Positions 61,359-64,000 of a stretch of DNA of 64,000 nucleotides are shown in pieces. Origin of the DNA: Atkinsonella hypoxylon. Taxonomy: Eukaryota; Ascomycota; Sordariomycetes; Hypocreales; Clavicipitaceae. Every line of letters starts with the position of its first letter. Positions within the stretch are counted from its first letter, which is position 1. The stretch covers positions 62,001-126,000 of the forward strand of contig JFHB01000021.1 in the NCBI GenBank assembly GCA_000729835.1. Direction: 5' to 3'. Under the pieces are notes generated by a model that saw nothing but the letters and a program-made list of their open reading frames with translations, was not told where the DNA came from and did no database searches. Made by a program: the position numbers and the translations under genes.

Positions 61359-62972
61359 GGCGACACCCGTAAATTATCGAGCGAAAGATCCGTGGACCGG
61401 CTAGGAGAGAATTCTCGCTAGCTACACATGTCCGAGCGAGGTGCTCCAGGAGTTTATGTCCTACGGCCGTGAAAAGCTCGGCAGCAAATTCGATGAGCTT
61501 TCTGACGGGGGTATTCTCAGGATTAGTGAAACGAGGCCCATGCGTCATTAAAGCATTAAGGTCAACGTGTAAAATAATGCTGTAAGGGTACCCACAGGTA
61601 GTACTGGTGACATTCGTGGGACCTAACGGGTCCAACTTTTCCACAGATTTTACTATAGAAAAGTTGGATCCGAAGGACCCCCAGATATCACTAGTACTTT
61701 GTCGGCTGCGGGGTAACAGATCCAGATTCCAGATAATCGGTATCCTAGGCATAAGGAAAGCTTCGGCAAAGTTTGACTACAATTTTAGTGCCATTTACGA
61801 TATCTGTGATGGAAACGAAGGTCTCTGAAGAAGGTCTTGCTGGTGCGAAGATTGGGAATCCAGTGTTGGGAGGATCAAGGGAACAGAGAATGCACTAGTG
61901 CGTACGAAAGGAGCTATCTGGTGGTGTGGACCCCAGTCGGGTCCCGGGTCAACAGTCTATCCGCCCCACCTTAAGGCTGTCCCCCAATTAGAACGCCTGC
62001 TGCCGATTGTTCCAACATCCAGAATCGGGGGTTCCAGCTTTAGCTTAGATCCAAATCAACACATAAAACATGCAGTTCGTGGATTTATGAACATGTAGTT
62101 AGACAAGTACGGGAACCGGGTTCGTCCACCTGCGGGACATCGACTTGGGTACAGCTGTGCGCGGCGCTGTGTAATGATAACAGTCTGTGACTCGGGCTTT
62201 GTGGTTAGGCTACAAAGCATCAATATAACTGTCGCACAATTTGCTGCGCTTTTGTACGATAATCAAGAAGTGAAGGACTTGTGTTTTAGATAACTACTAA
62301 ACTAAGTACAGAAGAGAACTAGTAGGATTTTTCCTCTTATTATATAGGAAAAATAACGCATTTGGTTACGTAACAGCCTGCGTTACCCCTCTTCTGTTAA
62401 GATTTTCATACCCCTGTGGTATGCGCCTCCGAGCTCGCAGCTGCACGCCGCGACAATAACCAATGCTGGCAACGGAGATTGAATTTTGGCCAATCAGGGG
62501 CTTTCAAGCCACTGATAGATCCACCGGTCACTCCTACATTCGTTTTCTCAAGGGCCATTTCTGCCATTGGTTCACTTCATATAAGTCCAGATGTCGTGTT
62601 CACAGCGATGCTTCAACGACGATGCGGCAGAGAGCGGGAAAAAATTCCGGGGGTTTGCCGCTAAGTTCTGGACATCTAGAACCCTTTTTCCCCAGCTTCA
62701 ATCGTGTAGGCTGGATACAGTGGCGTCGATAGTGCCACTGCTCCCGCGGGACACAACGCAAAACAGCCTTCTTCCCGTGGGAGACAATATGACAACAATA
62801 GTAGCTGAACTAGTAAGCCACAAGGGAAAGAAATCACGTACTTAACGAGCACAAGGTCTCTTTGTTCTCTTCGAGGTCAGACCGTCTGTGTCATGTACGC
62901 ACGCGGTTTTGGAGCACGGTAACTGCCAACTTTGCCTGCCCGTGTTGTTGACTTCATTCTTCGACCTGAATA
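61359..62972. promoter_or_regulatory. Divergent region, GH31 alpha-glucosidase / sugar transporter
   Basis: About 1.6 kb between two divergent genes, long enough for separate promoters. It holds an imperfect inverted-repeat element at 61587-61716 and a small hairpin near 62319-62348 (TTTTTCCT with AGGAAAAA). No gene is seen. Confidence 0.5.
61587..61716. mobile_element. Short palindromic MITE-like element
   Basis: Two arms of about 60 bp face each other around a short loop near 61652-61665. Matching parts include GGTCCAACTTTTC against GAAAAGTTGGATCC, GTACTGGTGAC against ATCACTAGTAC, and TACCCACAG against CTGCGGGGTA. The arms differ by small gaps and mostly transition changes, as in an old fold-back element. 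No coding frame is present. Confidence 0.65.
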
Positions 62973-64000
62973 ATGAGAGCTTCACACGCTTTCAAGGTGG
63001 ACCCAGCCATCGAGGCCCCGAAGGAAGTCTACGGCTACAAGGTCTATGTCTTGGCGCTCATCAGTAGCATGGGGGCTCTCATGTTTGGTTACGATCTTGG
63101 CTTCATTGGCACAGCAATAGAACTTGAGTCGTTCCAGAGGTAAGCCGATGTCACCCACGCATGAGCCGGATCTACACTGCATCACAAGGGCTGAGCTAAT
63201 GAATCCTCAGAGACTTTCACCTTATCCATGCGAGCAAGTCAGATAAGAAAGCATTCTCGGCAAACATTGTGTCGCTCCTGCAAGCAGGTTGCATTGTTGG
63301 CGCATTGGCATCTGGCCCCATAAGTGATCTTTGGGGTCGACGCCCAACTCTCCTCCTTACATCGCTCTTCTTCAATCTGGGCTCTGCACTACAGACTGGT
63401 GCCAACGGCTCTTGGGCACTCATGTTTGCAGGCCGGGCGATAGGTGGTGTTGGCGTCGGCGCCGCGAGCATGGTTGTCCCGCTGTACGTGGCGGAGGCCT
63501 CGCCGCCCCGTATTCGCGGCCGCTTAGTCGGCATCTACGAGATTCTGGTATCGACGGGCACCATGCTCGGGTTCTGGATTAACTATGGACTGACCAAGAA
63601 TCTGCCGCCGACGTCGACTCAGTGGATCATCAGCTTTGCCGTGCAACTTATTCCAGGATGTTTGCTACTGATCGGCATATTATTGATTCCTGAGTCCCCA
63701 AGGTAAGCTAGATTTTCTCTGTAGAATTATCTGACGTGGACAATCGAAAAGCCGAGTCTAACTCGTCACTACCAACAGATATCTGGCCAAGGCGAAAGGT
63801 CGTGAAGTATGCCTCTCCACACTTCAACGCCTCAGGGGTATCCCGGCCGATCATCCATATCTACTAGATGAGGTCCATTGTATATTACAGCAAATCGAAC
63901 ACGAAAACAATATCGAGGGACGCGGCGTCGCCCCTTTCTTGAAGGAGGTTTCTACCCCCGCGAACCGAAAACGACTCGTCATTGGATGCCTCATGTTCAT
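62973..64000 (+). CDS. MFS sugar transporter, 3' end outside window
   Basis: Exons 62973-63139, 63211-63702 and 63779 to beyond the window edge; introns are 71 and 76 nt. The start MRASHAFKVDPAIEAPKEVY leads into a first membrane segment (MGALMFGYDLGFIGTAIE). Sugar-porter signatures are present: DLWGRRPTLLLTSL after segment 2, GRAIGGVGVGAASMVVPLYV with AEASPPRIRGRL in segment 4, and PESPRYLAKAKGRE after segment 6. This places it in the fungal hexose/quinate/disaccharide porter group. It is proton-linked in relatives. Together with the divergent secreted alpha-glucosidase it would take up the released glucose or the intact glucoside; substrate is inferred. Segments 7-12 lie outside. Confidence 0.92.

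Overview
This is a stretch of a filamentous ascomycete chromosome, most likely a Sordariomycete and possibly Hypocreales. The evidence is the short introns (about 54-190 nt) with GTRNGT donors and CTRAC-like branch sites, the families present (Aur1, Spt7, Nab3, Rpa34, Grc3, Zn2Cys6 regulators, YAT permease) and palindromic GGTACCT-type intergenic motifs. The species is not identifiable by eye. No tRNA, rRNA, CRISPR or prokaryotic operon was seen. All gene models were spliced by hand from GT(GC)-AG signals, reading-frame continuity and remembered family sequence; none has transcript support.

The left part (1-25.8 kb) is compact and conserved. In order: a mitochondrial PPR-like protein (-), prefoldin subunit 3 (-), a VanZ-like membrane protein (-), SAGA subunit SPT7 (+), cytosolic serine hydroxymethyltransferase (-), a ferric-reductase-like flavocytochrome (+), RNA-binding NAB3 (-), a mitochondrial ICT1-type release factor (+), a CaM-kinase (+) and inositol phosphorylceramide synthase AUR1 (-). 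Genes alternate between divergent shared promoters and convergent ends.

From 25.8 to 33.2 kb is a gene-poor tract holding a 414-bp MITE with about 75-bp terminal inverted repeats. A housekeeping island follows (33.2-38.2 kb): RNA polymerase I subunit RPA34 and polynucleotide kinase GRC3, divergent across about 396 bp and both acting on rRNA synthesis.

From 38 to 64 kb the layout is sparse and accessory-like: a Zn2Cys6 regulator, a decayed MFS transporter pseudogene, a second MITE, a small two-exon gene of unknown function, an amino-acid permease, a remnant of an NLR-type TPR array broken by one in-frame TGA, and a secreted GH31 alpha-glucosidase divergent from an MFS sugar transporter that runs off the window. 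The last two would fit a hydrolyse-and-import pair for an alpha-glucoside. No wholly new system is evident. The most checkable novelties are a GC-AG intron in prefoldin 3, the MITEs, the small gene at 49.3-49.7 kb, the NLR-TPR relic and several splice-dependent start or end corrections.
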